The position numbers and the translations under genes were made by a program. From Nostoc sp. NIES-4103 (GTDB lineage: Bacteria; Cyanobacteriota; Cyanobacteriia; Cyanobacteriales; Nostocaceae), in assembly GCF_002368335.1 (NCBI RefSeq), contig NZ_AP018288.1:4452628-4516627 (forward strand): a DNA stretch of 64,000 nt, read 5' to 3'. The notes beneath the pieces were generated by a model. It did no database searches and was not told the DNA's origin. It saw nothing but the letters and a program-made list of their open reading frames with translations. Position 1 is the first letter of the stretch, and each line of letters begins with the position of its first letter. Below, piece by piece: positions 17,132-26,436 of the stretch.

Positions 17132-17327
17132 ATTTATAAAGTAAATATTAAGTAGGGGAGGCAAAAAGCGGCGTGGATGTTCCTTCCGTTTTATTGCCGT
17201 TGTGTTACGGCGTTTGCTCTTGGTTTGGGAGTTTGAGAGAGTATGGATTAGCCTCAGGGCACCGTCTTTCTCGGTGCGTTAAGCGTTGCTATAACGCACC
17301 CTAAAATTTAAGGTTTACTTTATAAAT
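17132..17327. repeat. 196-bp element bounded by 14-bp perfect inverted repeats
   Basis: ATTTATAAAGTAAA (17132-17145) and TTTACTTTATAAAT (17314-17327) are exact complements. The interior is more GC-rich than its surroundings and holds its own stems, for example GCACCG-N7-CGGTGC (about 17258-17277) and GGTGCGTT paired with AACGCACC. No open reading frame. It may be a MITE or a structured RNA gene; I cannot tell which. Confidence 0.6.
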
Positions 17328-17438
17328 CATTTTTAAGACCCATTATTTTTTAATAGTATAGCTTGTATTGATTTCCTCATAACGCTAAAGCGCGATCACC
17401 CTTCCAGAAAGTGACAGAAGAGGGGTTCTATTAAAAAT

Positions 17439-17578
17439 AGGACTTACGCACACTCTACGCATTCTCGGCGTTCTTGGCATCTTGGCGGTAGCCTTCGGCA
17501 AGCCGCTACTCTTCGAGAACGCTTCGCGAACGCGTCTACGATAAATTAAGATTTTTGGCAATTTTTGCGTAAGTCCTG
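17439..17578. mobile_element. MITE with AGGACTTACGCA ends
   Basis: AGGACTTACGCA (17439-17450) and TGCGTAAGTCCT (17567-17578) are perfect inverted repeats around a 116-bp non-coding core containing CTTCGCGAACGCG-type sequence. These ends are common on cyanobacterial insertion sequences, so this is probably a non-autonomous derivative. A clean target duplication was not found. Confidence 0.7.
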
Positions 17579-17586
17579 AAAAATAG

Positions 17587-17724
17587 ACAAAACGCAAGCG
17601 CCTTACCTAAATATATCCACTATAATTACTGTTTTTGGCTTGCTGCGCGGTGGGATTTTATACAAATCAATCTGGCTTGGGCACTGTCAATTTCCCCGCG
17701 CCGCTTTCCTCGCTTGCGTTTTGT
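17587..17724. repeat. 138-bp segment bounded by 14-bp inverted repeats
   Basis: ACAAAACGCAAGCG (17587-17600) and CGCTTGCGTTTTGT (17711-17724) are exact complements. The core is non-coding. It starts only nine bases after the preceding MITE. Nature unknown. Confidence 0.5.
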
Positions 17725-17983
17725 TCAGGTTTTCGCAAGGGGTATGTGTATTTTAGACAAAATTTATATAAGTATTATTTTTTCTAGTCTTGTCAAACTT
17801 TAGCAAATGATGAATTTATATACATTGCGTAAGTTAGTTAATTTCAGGTTAAATAAACTATATAATTATTTTAACGCTCGAAACAAAATAATTATCTGAG
17901 GTTCTGCCTGAGTTTTGAAGGATCTATCACTGGCACAAGATAGCCAAAGTAATTTTTGCTGACCGTTATTAAGTGAGGGTTGT

Positions 17984-18679
17984 ATGCCTGTGTTGAGTGA
18001 AAGATTAAGATTGCCAATCAAAATAAATGTAACAAATTGGAAAATTCAACTATTGTGCTTATTTTTGGCAACAGACATAGGCTTTATTCTCCTGCATTTA
18101 ATTGAGGGGCATACTCCCTTGATTTCAAATATCAATTTTTCACTACAAAAAGAAAGAGGATATTCAGATATTTTCCAGTATATAAAAGAGTATTGGTCAG
18201 CTCTTTTACTACTTTTTTTAGCAATAAAATCACGATCAATTCTATATTTAATGTGGTCTTTGTTGTTCTGGTATTTATTCTTGGATGATACTATTCAGAT
18301 TCATGAAAGATTAGGACTTTTCATAAGCATTAAACTTTCGTTTACTAACATGTTTTACTTAAGAGCAGTCGACTTTGGAGAATTGATTGTGTCTGCTCTA
18401 GCTGGTTTGATATTTCTGACTGCTATTGGTATTACCTATCGCTTTGGAAATCGTCTAGATAAAGAAGTATCTAAATATTTGATTAAGTTGCTATTTGCTC
18501 TCGGTTTTTTTGGAATCATACTAGATATGTTCCACATAATGATTCAAGGGTTTAAAATTTATTACTTAAAAGCTTTAATAGCTGTTGCGGAAGATGGTGG
18601 TGAACTTGTAATAATGAGCTTAATTGTCTGTTTATTGTTTTCAGTAACTTTGCAGTCAAAAAAGCTAATTAAAGAGTAA
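17984..18679 (+). CDS. Hypothetical multi-pass membrane protein
   Basis: 231 residues, AT-rich codons. About six hydrophobic helices: roughly 22-40, 72-85, 87-100, 128-148, 163-180 and 203-220. One conserved-looking acidic stretch sits at a membrane edge: LFLDDTIQIHERLG (about 98-111), with His and Glu placed as if to bind metal or protons. A second acidic cluster, AVAEDGGELVIM (about 196-207), precedes the last helix. I do not recognise the family. It lies in an island of inverted repeats and transposase debris, so it may be acquired. Confidence 0.6.
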   Translation: MPVLSERLRLPIKINVTNWKIQLLCLFLATDIGFILLHLIEGHTPLISNINFSLQKERGYSDIFQYIKEYWSALLLLFLAIKSRSILYLMWSLLFWYLFLDDTIQIHERLGLFISIKLSFTNMFYLRAVDFGELIVSALAGLIFLTAIGITYRFGNRLDKEVSKYLIKLLFALGFFGIILDMFHIMIQGFKIYYLKALIAVAEDGGELVIMSLIVCLLFSVTLQSKKLIKE

Positions 18680-18689
18680 AATATTTGGG

Positions 18690-19345
18690 AAAACGCCAAA
18701 ATTCACTGCTGTTGCAGAAGCAGATTTAATCGCGAGGACTTGGACTAATACACCATGTGGAAGCGCTCTGAGACTTGAAAAATTTTAGTAGATAAGCTTG
18801 TGAGCCTTAAAATCTTTGATAATTTAAGTAAGAGTACAGTTTTTCGGAACTAAAAAAACGAATTACAACTTTGGCTCAAACAAAAAATAGTGTATTTTAC
18901 AGGTGAGTTCAGAATTTGCCTGTAAAATGGAATATTTACTTAACTTGTATAATCAACTACTAGACCCAAAATGCTCGCTAGTTTTTTTCGATGAAAAGTT
19001 AGGTCAGTGGAAGTAATTAAATTGGTGATGGATAATGCCAACACTCACACTAGCGTTGTTATCTATGAAGTATTTGCATCAGTTGAAGCCATAACAATTA
19101 CCAAAAATCTGGACATTGACCATACGCCGAAACATGGTAGTTGGTTAAATATGGTTGAATCTGAATTATCTGTACTCGTCCGCCTATGTTTAAACTGAAG
19201 AATTCCGAATCTGCCAATTTTAGAAGAAGAGGTTTCTATTTAAAAGAGCAATAGCAATATTAATCAAGTTTGTGTAGATTGGCGGTTTCGTAAATAAGAC
19301 GCTTGAGTGAAATTTTAAAATATTTGTCCAACCTCTCAGTATTAA
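18690..19345 (+). pseudogene. Decayed IS630-family transposase
   Basis: Pieces in several frames read in order as an IS630 DDE transposase. Near the start is EADLIARTWT. Then come LVDKLVSLKIFDNLSKSTV, ELQLWLKQK and EFACKMEYLLNLYNQ, followed by DPKCSLVFFDEK (first catalytic D). After a deletion come VMDNANTHT (second D, in the open frame 19007-19198) and HTPKHGSWLNMVESE (catalytic E). The C-terminal remnant reads RIPNLPILEEEV and VDWRF. Frameshifts, internal stops and the lost centre mean it cannot make active enzyme. Confidence 0.8.
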
Positions 19346-19411
19346 TGAAACAAATTACTAGCCAATTGCTTTAAAATCTAATTGTTTGAGTTTGATAATC
19401 CCTTATTTGGG

Positions 19412-20302
19412 CTATTCTTGGTGCTGATGAAACCTAATTCCCAAAAAAATGTCATAAACAAACTCAAAGAAGTCTTTTCTTTGTAATAGTCCTGAAGTTT
19501 GGTAGCATCCTTTTTCATCTAAAAGTGGCTTCATCACATAATACGCAGGTTGATAATTATACCAAGGTATGGAAGGCCACAAATGATGAATTAAGTGGTA
19601 ATTTTGACCCATAATCAGGATATTGAGAATTGGATTAGGATAGACGCGGGCATTTTTCCAGCGATCGCGCTCGACAAAGGGACGATGTGGTAAATAATCG
19701 AAAAATAAGCCCAGTGCTATGCCCACTATAAAGGCTGGGATGAACCAAAAATTGAGTATGTATCCCAGAAAGTGATACTGAACTGAGATATAAACAATCA
19801 CACCAATTATTAAACGGCTGATAAACCACTCCAGTAGCTCATATTTGCGCCACAGTCGCCGCTGAAAGAAAAATACTTCGTGGTATAAAAACCGCACCGC
19901 AATCAACCACAGCGGCCCCCCTGTAGAGACGTAATGATCTGGGTCGTCTTTGGGATGATTGACATGGGCGTGATGCTGTAAATGCACTCGTGTAAACACT
20001 GGAAAGGCAAAAGCCAATATTAAAGCGCTGCCATGACCTAGCATTGCATTGATAACTCGGTTGCGATGGGCAGATTGATGACAGGCATCATGAATCACCG
20101 TTCCCGCACAATGTAAGGCGATGGTGTTAATACTAAAGCACAACCAGTGGGGCCATTGCCAAAGCCAATAACCAAAATTAGATATTACCAGCATTGCCAC
20201 GGCTGCTAAAAACAGTAACAATGTGGGATTGAAATCACCAGGAGGCGCTAAAAATTCTTTGGGCGGGATTTTCAGTGACTTCTGTGCCTCCAATGTGAAC
20301 AT
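19412..20302 (-). CDS. crtR: Beta-carotene hydroxylase CrtR (di-iron desaturase family)
   Basis: About 296 residues from the ATG at 20302, which has AAGGAG six bases upstream; a TTG seven codons earlier is less likely. It is a membrane di-iron enzyme with the histidine boxes HDACHQSAH, HLQHHAHVNHPKDDPDH and HHLWPSIPWY, plus long hydrophobic pairs between them. CrtR hydroxylates beta-carotene or deoxymyxoxanthophyll to zeaxanthin- or myxoxanthophyll-type carotenoids. The N-terminal EFLAPPGDFNPTLLLF and overall length fit CrtR better than acyl-lipid desaturases. It is transcribed alone, divergent from pyk. Confidence 0.85.
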   Translation of the reverse strand: MFTLEAQKSLKIPPKEFLAPPGDFNPTLLLFLAAVAMLVISNFGYWLWQWPHWLCFSINTIALHCAGTVIHDACHQSAHRNRVINAMLGHGSALILAFAFPVFTRVHLQHHAHVNHPKDDPDHYVSTGGPLWLIAVRFLYHEVFFFQRRLWRKYELLEWFISRLIIGVIVYISVQYHFLGYILNFWFIPAFIVGIALGLFFDYLPHRPFVERDRWKNARVYPNPILNILIMGQNYHLIHHLWPSIPWYNYQPAYYVMKPLLDEKGCYQTSGLLQRKDFFEFVYDIFLGIRFHQHQE

Positions 20303-21011
20303 TCGTAACTCCTTGTTGATCAAACATTACGAATATACGACAAATATTAGGGCTAAATAAACTTTTGCAAAGTTTTGTATAGCAAGATTTATCTACATCT
20401 TTACTTATCGGCAGATGAATAGCGCTATGATTCCAAACGAGAGCTAAGTCTTTGCTGCTCGGTCAGGTGTGCGAAATTGTCACCAAATAGTTGATTAGAA
20501 AAACTCCTTCTTAGGGAGGATGGAACCCAGTTTGGTGTACGATATCTACTCTATCCCAAAGCTTCTAGGAAAGATGGGGGGATGGGGAGATGGGGGGATA
20601 GGGAGATGGGGGAGATGGGGGAGATGAGGGAGATGAGGGAGAATAACCAATTCCCCTTCGGGTTCGCCAGTCGCTCATGGGGGAGACCCCCTCTTGACCG
20701 CGCTGGCTCACCAATTCCCAATTCCCAATTCCCAATTCCCAGTGCCTTTTACCTTCAAAATTACTCCCCCAGTTCCAAGCTTTTGCTGCCTTGATATAAC
20801 TGTTTGAGTCACAAACATAATATGTGACTGAATATCAATTACCTCTTGTTTATTGACTATGACTTTCTAGATAAACGGCTTTGCCCATTTGGGCATAACA
20901 AAGAAGGAAAATCCTTTTTCGACTCAGCACTCACCATTACAATGGGCGCAAGACCTTGGGCCCGTAAAAATTTAGCAATATTTCCCAGACAGTTCCCCAG
21001 AACCAGCCCTT
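20303..21011. other. Divergent intergenic region between crtR and pyk
   Basis: About 700 bp. 20570-20645 is G-rich tandem repeat (GATGGGGGA/GATGAGGGA units). 20665-20712 is a short copy of the GC-rich palindromic family. 20711-20745 is CAATTCC repeats. A small TGCCCATTTGGGCA palindrome sits at 20882-20895. Promoters for both genes should lie here; no extra gene is seen. Confidence 0.7.
20665..20712. repeat. Short copy of GC-rich palindromic element
   Basis: Contains GCCAGTCGCTCATGGGGGAG and CTCTTGACCGCGCTGGCTC, matching the reverse complement of the 4333-4515 element but lacking its inner part. It is embedded between two heptamer repeat blocks. Confidence 0.7.
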
Positions 21012-22778
21012 ATGCAATTAAGAGATTCTCTACGCCGAACAAAAATTGTCGCTACGATTGGCCCCGCCACTAGCAGTCCAGAAATGCTGAAGGCAATCAT
21101 TGAAGCGGGTGCAACGACGCTGCGGTTAAACTTCTCCCACGGTACTCATGCCGACCATCAGCGCAATATTCGCTTAATTCGACAAACTGCCTTTGAACTA
21201 AATCAGCCAGTGGCAATTCTCCAAGACTTACAAGGGCCAAAAATTCGCTTGGGGCGGTTTGAAAATGGGTCTATAGTTGTGGCAAAAGGCGATCGCTTCA
21301 CCTTGACAAATCGCCCAGTTATCGGTACACAAGAAATCAGCTGTGTCACCTACGATTACCTAGCAGAAGAAGTTCCCGTGGGTGCAAAAATCCTCCTCGA
21401 CGATGGACGAGTTGAAATGTTGGTGGAGGAGATTAATCGGGACAAAGGTGATTTGCATTGTCGCGTGACTGTGGCTGGTAAACTATCTAACAATAAAGGT
21501 GTGAACTTTCCGGGAGTTTACTTATCTATTAAAGCCATGACCGACAAAGACCGTGAGGATTTGATGTTCGGTCTAGACCAAGGCGTAGATTGGGTAGCAC
21601 TTTCCTTTGTTCGTAACCCCCAAGATATCATCGAAATTAAAGAGCTAATTTCCAGCACAGGCAAACAAGTACCAGTGGTTGCCAAAATTGAAAAGCATGA
21701 AGCTATTGAACAAATGGAAGCAGTTCTGGCTTTGTGCGATGGCGTGATGGTTGCCAGAGGCGATTTAGGGGTAGAGCTGCCAGCAGAGGATGTTCCCGTA
21801 TTGCAAAAGCAGTTGATTGCCACGGCAAACCGCTTGGGGATTCCCATTATCACAGCTACCCAGATGTTAGATAGCATGGTGAGCAACCCGCGTCCCACTC
21901 GTGCCGAAGTGTCAGATGTGGCAAACGCCATTTTAGATGGTACGGATGCGGTGATGCTTTCCAATGAAACAGCTGTAGGTAATTACCCAGTGGAAGCGGT
22001 AGCAACTATGGCAAGAATTGCGGAACGCATTGAGCAAGAAGAGGCGCACTCCACAACACGTCAAATGAGAGATTCCAGGCGTTCTATTCCCAATGCCATT
22101 AGTCAAGCCGTGAGCCAAATTGCGGAACAACTGGGAGCGGCGGCAATCATGACCTTAACACAAACAGGGGCAACCGCTCGCAATGTTTCTAAATTCCGTC
22201 CTCATACACCGATATTGGCAATCACGCCCCACGTTAATGTAGCACGGCAGTTACAGATGGTATGGGGAGTAAAACCGCTGTTGGTACTGGGACTACCTTC
22301 TACCGGACAGACATTTCAAGCTGCAATTAATGTTGCTCAGGAAAATCAGTTATTATCTGAAGGTGATTTGGTAGTCATGACTGCTGGTACACTCCAAGGG
22401 ATTTCTGGCTCAACAGATTTGATTAAGGTTGAGGTAGTGACAGCAGTGCTAGGACAAGGAATTGGACTAGGACAAGGTTTAGTGAGTGGTCGCGCCAGAG
22501 TGGCTTACACTGGTTTGGAAGCGAGTAACTTTAATCCTGGAGATATTTTAGTTGCTCCTCGCACTGGTGCTGATTATGTAGAGGCAATTCGCAAAGCATC
22601 TGGGATTATCACAGAAGAAGAGAGTCTGACTAGTCATGCGGCGGTGATTGGTTTACGTCTCGGTGTACCTGTGATTGTTGGTGTTAAGAAGGCGACACAA
22701 GTAATTCGAGATGGAGCAATTCTGACACTAGATCTGCAACGGGGTTTAGTATATTCTGGCGCGGTGGGAACACCGTAA
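21012..22778 (+). CDS. pyk: Pyruvate kinase, long form with PEP-utiliser domain
   Basis: 588 residues. It converts phosphoenolpyruvate and ADP to pyruvate and ATP. The catalytic barrel starts RTKIVATIGPATSS (about 9-22), then LNFSHG, DLQGPKIR, DGVMVARGDLGVELP and ITATQMLDSM. The regulatory C-domain spans about 350-475. Beyond the usual 475-residue end there is an extra 110-residue swivelling domain with ITEEESLTSHAAVIG (His near 545), as in Bacillus-type long pyruvate kinases. Two pyk types exist in cyanobacteria; this is the long one. Confidence 0.97.
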   Translation: MQLRDSLRRTKIVATIGPATSSPEMLKAIIEAGATTLRLNFSHGTHADHQRNIRLIRQTAFELNQPVAILQDLQGPKIRLGRFENGSIVVAKGDRFTLTNRPVIGTQEISCVTYDYLAEEVPVGAKILLDDGRVEMLVEEINRDKGDLHCRVTVAGKLSNNKGVNFPGVYLSIKAMTDKDREDLMFGLDQGVDWVALSFVRNPQDIIEIKELISSTGKQVPVVAKIEKHEAIEQMEAVLALCDGVMVARGDLGVELPAEDVPVLQKQLIATANRLGIPIITATQMLDSMVSNPRPTRAEVSDVANAILDGTDAVMLSNETAVGNYPVEAVATMARIAERIEQEEAHSTTRQMRDSRRSIPNAISQAVSQIAEQLGAAAIMTLTQTGATARNVSKFRPHTPILAITPHVNVARQLQMVWGVKPLLVLGLPSTGQTFQAAINVAQENQLLSEGDLVVMTAGTLQGISGSTDLIKVEVVTAVLGQGIGLGQGLVSGRARVAYTGLEASNFNPGDILVAPRTGADYVEAIRKASGIITEEESLTSHAAVIGLRLGVPVIVGVKKATQVIRDGAILTLDLQRGLVYSGAVGTP

Positions 22779-22918
22779 AATTGGGGATTGGGGATTGGGG
22801 ATTAGGTATTGGGTATTAGGAAAAAACCGCTGTTTGATGAACTAATATTTTTTCCCAACCCCCAGTCCCCAGTCCCCAGTCCCCAGTCCCCAGTCCCCAG
22901 TCCCCAGTCCCCAGTCCC
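22779..22918. repeat. Heptamer repeats (GGGGATT; CCCCAGT)
   Basis: GGGGATT/GGGTATT units (22782-22820), then nine CCCCAGT-type units (22858-22918) running into the stop of the next gene. Facing complementary composition allows a long hairpin between the convergent pyk and glycosyltransferase genes. Confidence 0.9.
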
Positions 22919-23980
22919 CTAAAGAAATCGTTCAAGGACTTCAGCAGTGGCTTGTCCTGTTTTGTCCCAACTAAATTGCTCAGCTCTGGCTATGCTTTGG
23001 GTGGAAAGGTGCGATCGCAATTGTGAATCTGTAGCAATTGTTTGCATTGCTTCAGTAATTTCTCCTGTATTGTAGGGATTGATGAGAATGGCTGCATCGC
23101 CAGCAACTTCTGGTAAGGAGGAAAGGTTGGAGGTGATGACGGGAGTACCACAAGCCATTGCTTCTAAAACAGGAAACCCAAAGCCTTCCCAAAGACTGGG
23201 GAAGACAAGAGCGATCGCCCGATTGATGATTGCTGGCAATTCGTTGTAAGGTACATAATTGAGGAATTTTACCTGATTAGTTATCCCCAGTTTTTTCGCT
23301 TGTGCCTGTAAAACCGGGGTATAACGCTTATCGCTGGGGCCTGCGAACCACAGTTGATAGTCTTCCCTGTTAGGTAGTGCAGCAAAGGCGGTAATGAGCC
23401 TGTGTAAATTTTTATAAGGGTCTTGCCGTCCAATGTAAAGGAAGTAGTTGCCTTGGGGTAGATTGAGAAAGCGAAAGTGAGTGCGATCGTGGGCTAGGTG
23501 AATGGGAGTAATCTTGCTAGCTGGAATTCGATAAAAGTCGATGATGTCCTTAGCTGTGGCTTGGGAATTACAAATGATGTGTTGCGCTTGCTTGAGAACT
23601 TGGGGAATGTAGTAGCGATGGTAGGGTGTCAACGGTGAAAAAGGTTTAGGAAAGCGCAACGGTATCAGGTCGTGTGACATCACCACAAAACGACATTTGG
23701 TGTATAGAGGTGCTTCTGGTAGTGGGGAAAATAACAGGCGCGATCGTAAAGTTTTATAAATTTTTGGTAATTGAAATTGCGTCCAAACAAGGCGGTAAAA
23801 ATGCCCTTTTGTACCTTGGTCTGGTGTTAAGTTAGGTGAAATTGGATAGCAGTTATACTCAGACAGTATCTGCGAGGTTAGTAATGTGAGTTTGAGCGAC
23901 TGTAGATGAGGAAGGAGATTTAACGCGTAGGTTGTTATACCTGTAGGTTTTGTAGACAGAAAAGAAAGATTAATTAACAA
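22919..23980 (-). CDS. Family 4 glycosyltransferase
   Basis: 353 residues from a TTG start (MLINLSFLSTKPTGITTYA). GT-B fold: N-terminal Rossmann half, then YIGRQDPYKNLHRLI (about 178-192) and the E-x7-E donor-sugar motif in FPSLWEGFGFPVLEAMACG (about 262-280), followed by TSNLSSLPEVAGDAA. GT4 enzymes transfer sugar from nucleotide-sugars with retention. It is the last gene of the polysaccharide cluster, 27 bp after the previous GT4. Acceptor and sugar are unknown. Codon use is closer to the genome norm than the AT-rich genes upstream. Confidence 0.9.
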   Translation of the reverse strand: MLINLSFLSTKPTGITTYALNLLPHLQSLKLTLLTSQILSEYNCYPISPNLTPDQGTKGHFYRLVWTQFQLPKIYKTLRSRLLFSPLPEAPLYTKCRFVVMSHDLIPLRFPKPFSPLTPYHRYYIPQVLKQAQHIICNSQATAKDIIDFYRIPASKITPIHLAHDRTHFRFLNLPQGNYFLYIGRQDPYKNLHRLITAFAALPNREDYQLWFAGPSDKRYTPVLQAQAKKLGITNQVKFLNYVPYNELPAIINRAIALVFPSLWEGFGFPVLEAMACGTPVITSNLSSLPEVAGDAAILINPYNTGEITEAMQTIATDSQLRSHLSTQSIARAEQFSWDKTGQATAEVLERFL

Positions 23981-24007
23981 GTCTTTAGGCTTTTATTACA
24001 ACTTAAT

Positions 24008-25312
24008 TTAACTCAATAAAAGAGAGAGAAATTCTTCAGCAGATTCTTGCCATGAAAACGGTTTATATTCATTTTTGATGCGTTTTACCAACTGATTGTA
24101 GTAAATCTCTGAATCAAGGAGCTTTTTTAAAGCTTCGTACAGTTCAGTTGGTTGGGTAGGATTAAAATATAGACAAAAATCACCTCCCACTTCCGGTAAA
24201 GAACCACCAGTGCTAGCAACTACAGGTTTACCATATTGTAGTGCTTCTACAACAGGTAGTCCAAATCCTTCATAAAATGAGGCTTGAACTAAACAGTAAC
24301 AGTTCTGATATAGAAGTTTTAGCTGAGCATCAGTAACTGAACCCAATATGTGTATGAGCTTGCCATACATTGTATTATATTCTATGAGTGCATCAGTCTC
24401 TGAATGCCAACCTCTATTACCTGCAAAGAGTAAATATATCTCTTCAGAATTAGAATTTGCCAATAAATCGAACGCCGCTATAATAGTTTTAATATTTTTG
24501 TGAGGAACTAAACTTCCAACTACCAAAATATAGCGTTTAGTCAGTAGTTCATTGAAATTTTTATCAAAATCGTTATTCTCTAGATTTAGCGAATAATCAT
24601 GATTATAATAATCACATCCTAAACGAAAACTTTCAACTTGTAAATTTGGATTACTACTAGGTAATATACCTTGTTTTTGTGCATTCTTATAATCTTCAAC
24701 ACTAATTTTAGATATGCATAAAACTTTATCGAATAAGTTAGAATATTTTCTGTAAAATTTTGTAAAAACTTCAGTAAATTTCTCAGAAGCAAATTCTGGA
24801 AATTTTATTGGTATGAGGTCATAACATATAAATACAATAAAAGTTTTATTTGCTTTTAAACACTCTAGAAATGTATAGTATGTTTTAGGTTGATCCCAAT
24901 TGGCATCAGCTATAATATAAATATCTTCTGGTTGAATTGTATAATCTTCAAATTGTAGAGAATTTTTTTTGCTATCATTTGAATATAAAGTATTAATCAC
25001 GGGTAATATATTAAATATTAAATTTAATACTTTACTGTTGATTTTCACAAAAAGTATATGAAACTTGTTTTTAATTTTATTCAGTAAATGAAAATATAAA
25101 TTAGTCTTAGTAGAATTGCTTAAATTCTCAGGATTAAGATTAGTTACTCTACGTATGAATTTGCCATCAAACATAACCACTACTATTTCTATATCTGGTC
25201 TACTAGAACTAATTTTTAAAAGTTCAGACGTGAGTTCACGAACTACTCGATGGATACCTGTATTTTTGTATGTATGTTTTGCTGTGTGAGTGCAATCTAT
25301 AAATATCCTCAT
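24008..25312 (-). CDS. Family 4 glycosyltransferase
   Basis: 434 residues, strongly AT-rich. MRIFIDCTHTAKHTYKNTGI opens the N-terminal half, GIHRVVREL being the typical acceptor loop. The donor half has ILVVGSLVPHKNIKTII and the E-x7-E motif in ASFYEGFGLPVVEALQYG (about 362-380), then STGGSLPEVGGD. A stretch of about 60 residues near 75-130 is long, basic and hydrophobic. It follows gmd after a strong hairpin (25352-25418), so it may be reached by read-through or its own promoter. Confidence 0.9.
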   Translation of the reverse strand: MRIFIDCTHTAKHTYKNTGIHRVVRELTSELLKISSSRPDIEIVVVMFDGKFIRRVTNLNPENLSNSTKTNLYFHLLNKIKNKFHILFVKINSKVLNLIFNILPVINTLYSNDSKKNSLQFEDYTIQPEDIYIIADANWDQPKTYYTFLECLKANKTFIVFICYDLIPIKFPEFASEKFTEVFTKFYRKYSNLFDKVLCISKISVEDYKNAQKQGILPSSNPNLQVESFRLGCDYYNHDYSLNLENNDFDKNFNELLTKRYILVVGSLVPHKNIKTIIAAFDLLANSNSEEIYLLFAGNRGWHSETDALIEYNTMYGKLIHILGSVTDAQLKLLYQNCYCLVQASFYEGFGLPVVEALQYGKPVVASTGGSLPEVGGDFCLYFNPTQPTELYEALKKLLDSEIYYNQLVKRIKNEYKPFSWQESAEEFLSLLLS

Positions 25313-25351
25313 TTGAACACCTAGTCATTTATTTTTATTCTTGTTGACATG

Positions 25352-25418
25352 AAAAAATACTCAAGAACATACATTTTTATTTCAAAAACCTATATGGATT
25401 TGTTCTTGAGTATTTTTT
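25352..25418. terminator. Bidirectional hairpin between gmd and GT4 gene
   Basis: AAAAAATACTCAAGAACA (25352-25369) and TGTTCTTGAGTATTTTTT (25401-25418) pair perfectly over 18 bp. Each arm ends in a run of A or T, so U tracts exist in both directions. It is placed 56 bp downstream of the gmd stop and should end or attenuate that transcript. Confidence 0.75.
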
Positions 25419-25473
25419 ATTGCTGTATACTTTGTCAAATATTTAATTGGTAATTATTGGAAGATTAGGCTAT

Positions 25474-26436
25474 TTAACTGCTCAATTTCTTAAGGTCATA
25501 ATCAACCATTAACTCAACTAATTGATTAAAAGAGTACTGGGGTTGCCAATTTATCTCTGCCTTAATTTTATCAATACAACCGACCAACTGTACGGGTTCA
25601 TCAGGGCGATAAAAAGCGGGGTCAACTGAAACATAATCTTGCCAGTTGAGACCAACACAGTTAAAAGCACACTCAACCAGTTCTTTGACAGAGTGAGTTT
25701 CACCACTGGCGATGATGTAATCATTAGGTTGCTCTTGTTGCAACATTAGCCACATGGCGTAAACAGCATCTTTTGCATAGCACCAATCACGACGAGCATC
25801 TAAGTTACCTAATTTAAGTTCATTTGCCAGACCTAGTTTTATTTGAGCTGCTGCATGTGTGATTTTGCGGAATACAAATTCTGTACCACGTCGAGGCGAT
25901 TCGTGAGTGTAGGTGATACCGCAGCAAGTATAGAGGTTATATTTCTGCCGATAATTGACCGTCATCCAATGAGCGTAAGCTTTGGCAACACCGTAAGGGT
26001 TACGTGGACGAAAAGCAGTACGTTCGGTTTGCGGCGACTCATCGGGTTGACCAAAGACTTCGCTACTGGAGGCTTGGTAGAACTTAGCATCTGGTTTGCA
26101 GCGACGAATCGATTCTAGTAAACGCGAAACACCAAGTGCTGTGTATTCAGCAGTGAGAGCTGGTTGTGTCCACGAAAGTGGAACGTAGCTTTGGGAGGCA
26201 AGATTATAAATTTCATCGGGTTGGCATTCACTCACTACATCCATTAAGGATGATTGGTCAAGGAGGTCGCCAGAGACGATTTGAATGTTGCCTGAAAGGT
26301 GGGTGATACGCTCTAGGTTACTGGTGCTAGAACGGCGAACTAAACCGAAGACTTGGTAACCTTTTGCTATTAGTAGTTCGGCGAGATAAGAGCCGTCTTG
26401 TCCTGTTAAGCCAGTTATGAGGGCTTTTTTAGTCAC
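25474..26436 (-). CDS. gmd: GDP-mannose 4,6-dehydratase
   Basis: 320 residues, slightly shorter than typical Gmd. It dehydrates GDP-D-mannose to GDP-4-keto-6-deoxymannose, precursor of GDP-fucose, rhamnose or perosamine. NADP-binding GLTGQDGSYLAELL (9-22) is diagnostic for Gmd, followed by LVRRSSTSN. The catalytic set is SSSEVFG and YGVAKAYAHW (Y-x3-K), then THESPRRGTEFVFRKI. No fcl (GDP-fucose synthase) or perosamine gene is in the window, so the final 6-deoxy sugar is unknown. It belongs to the polysaccharide cluster. Confidence 0.93.
   Translation of the reverse strand: MTKKALITGLTGQDGSYLAELLIAKGYQVFGLVRRSSTSNLERITHLSGNIQIVSGDLLDQSSLMDVVSECQPDEIYNLASQSYVPLSWTQPALTAEYTALGVSRLLESIRRCKPDAKFYQASSSEVFGQPDESPQTERTAFRPRNPYGVAKAYAHWMTVNYRQKYNLYTCCGITYTHESPRRGTEFVFRKITHAAAQIKLGLANELKLGNLDARRDWCYAKDAVYAMWLMLQQEQPNDYIIASGETHSVKELVECAFNCVGLNWQDYVSVDPAFYRPDEPVQLVGCIDKIKAEINWQPQYSFNQLVELMVDYDLKKLSS

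Noticed and set aside
17385..17597. Minus-strand frame across the MITE
   Set aside because: Lies almost wholly in the inverted-repeat element and has no protein-like features.
18720..19345. A functional transposase
   Set aside because: Frameshifts, stops and the deleted centre between the first and second catalytic Asp exclude activity.
20846..21073. Plus-strand frame before pyk
   Set aside because: Overlaps the pyk start out of frame; no recognisable domain or ribosome site.
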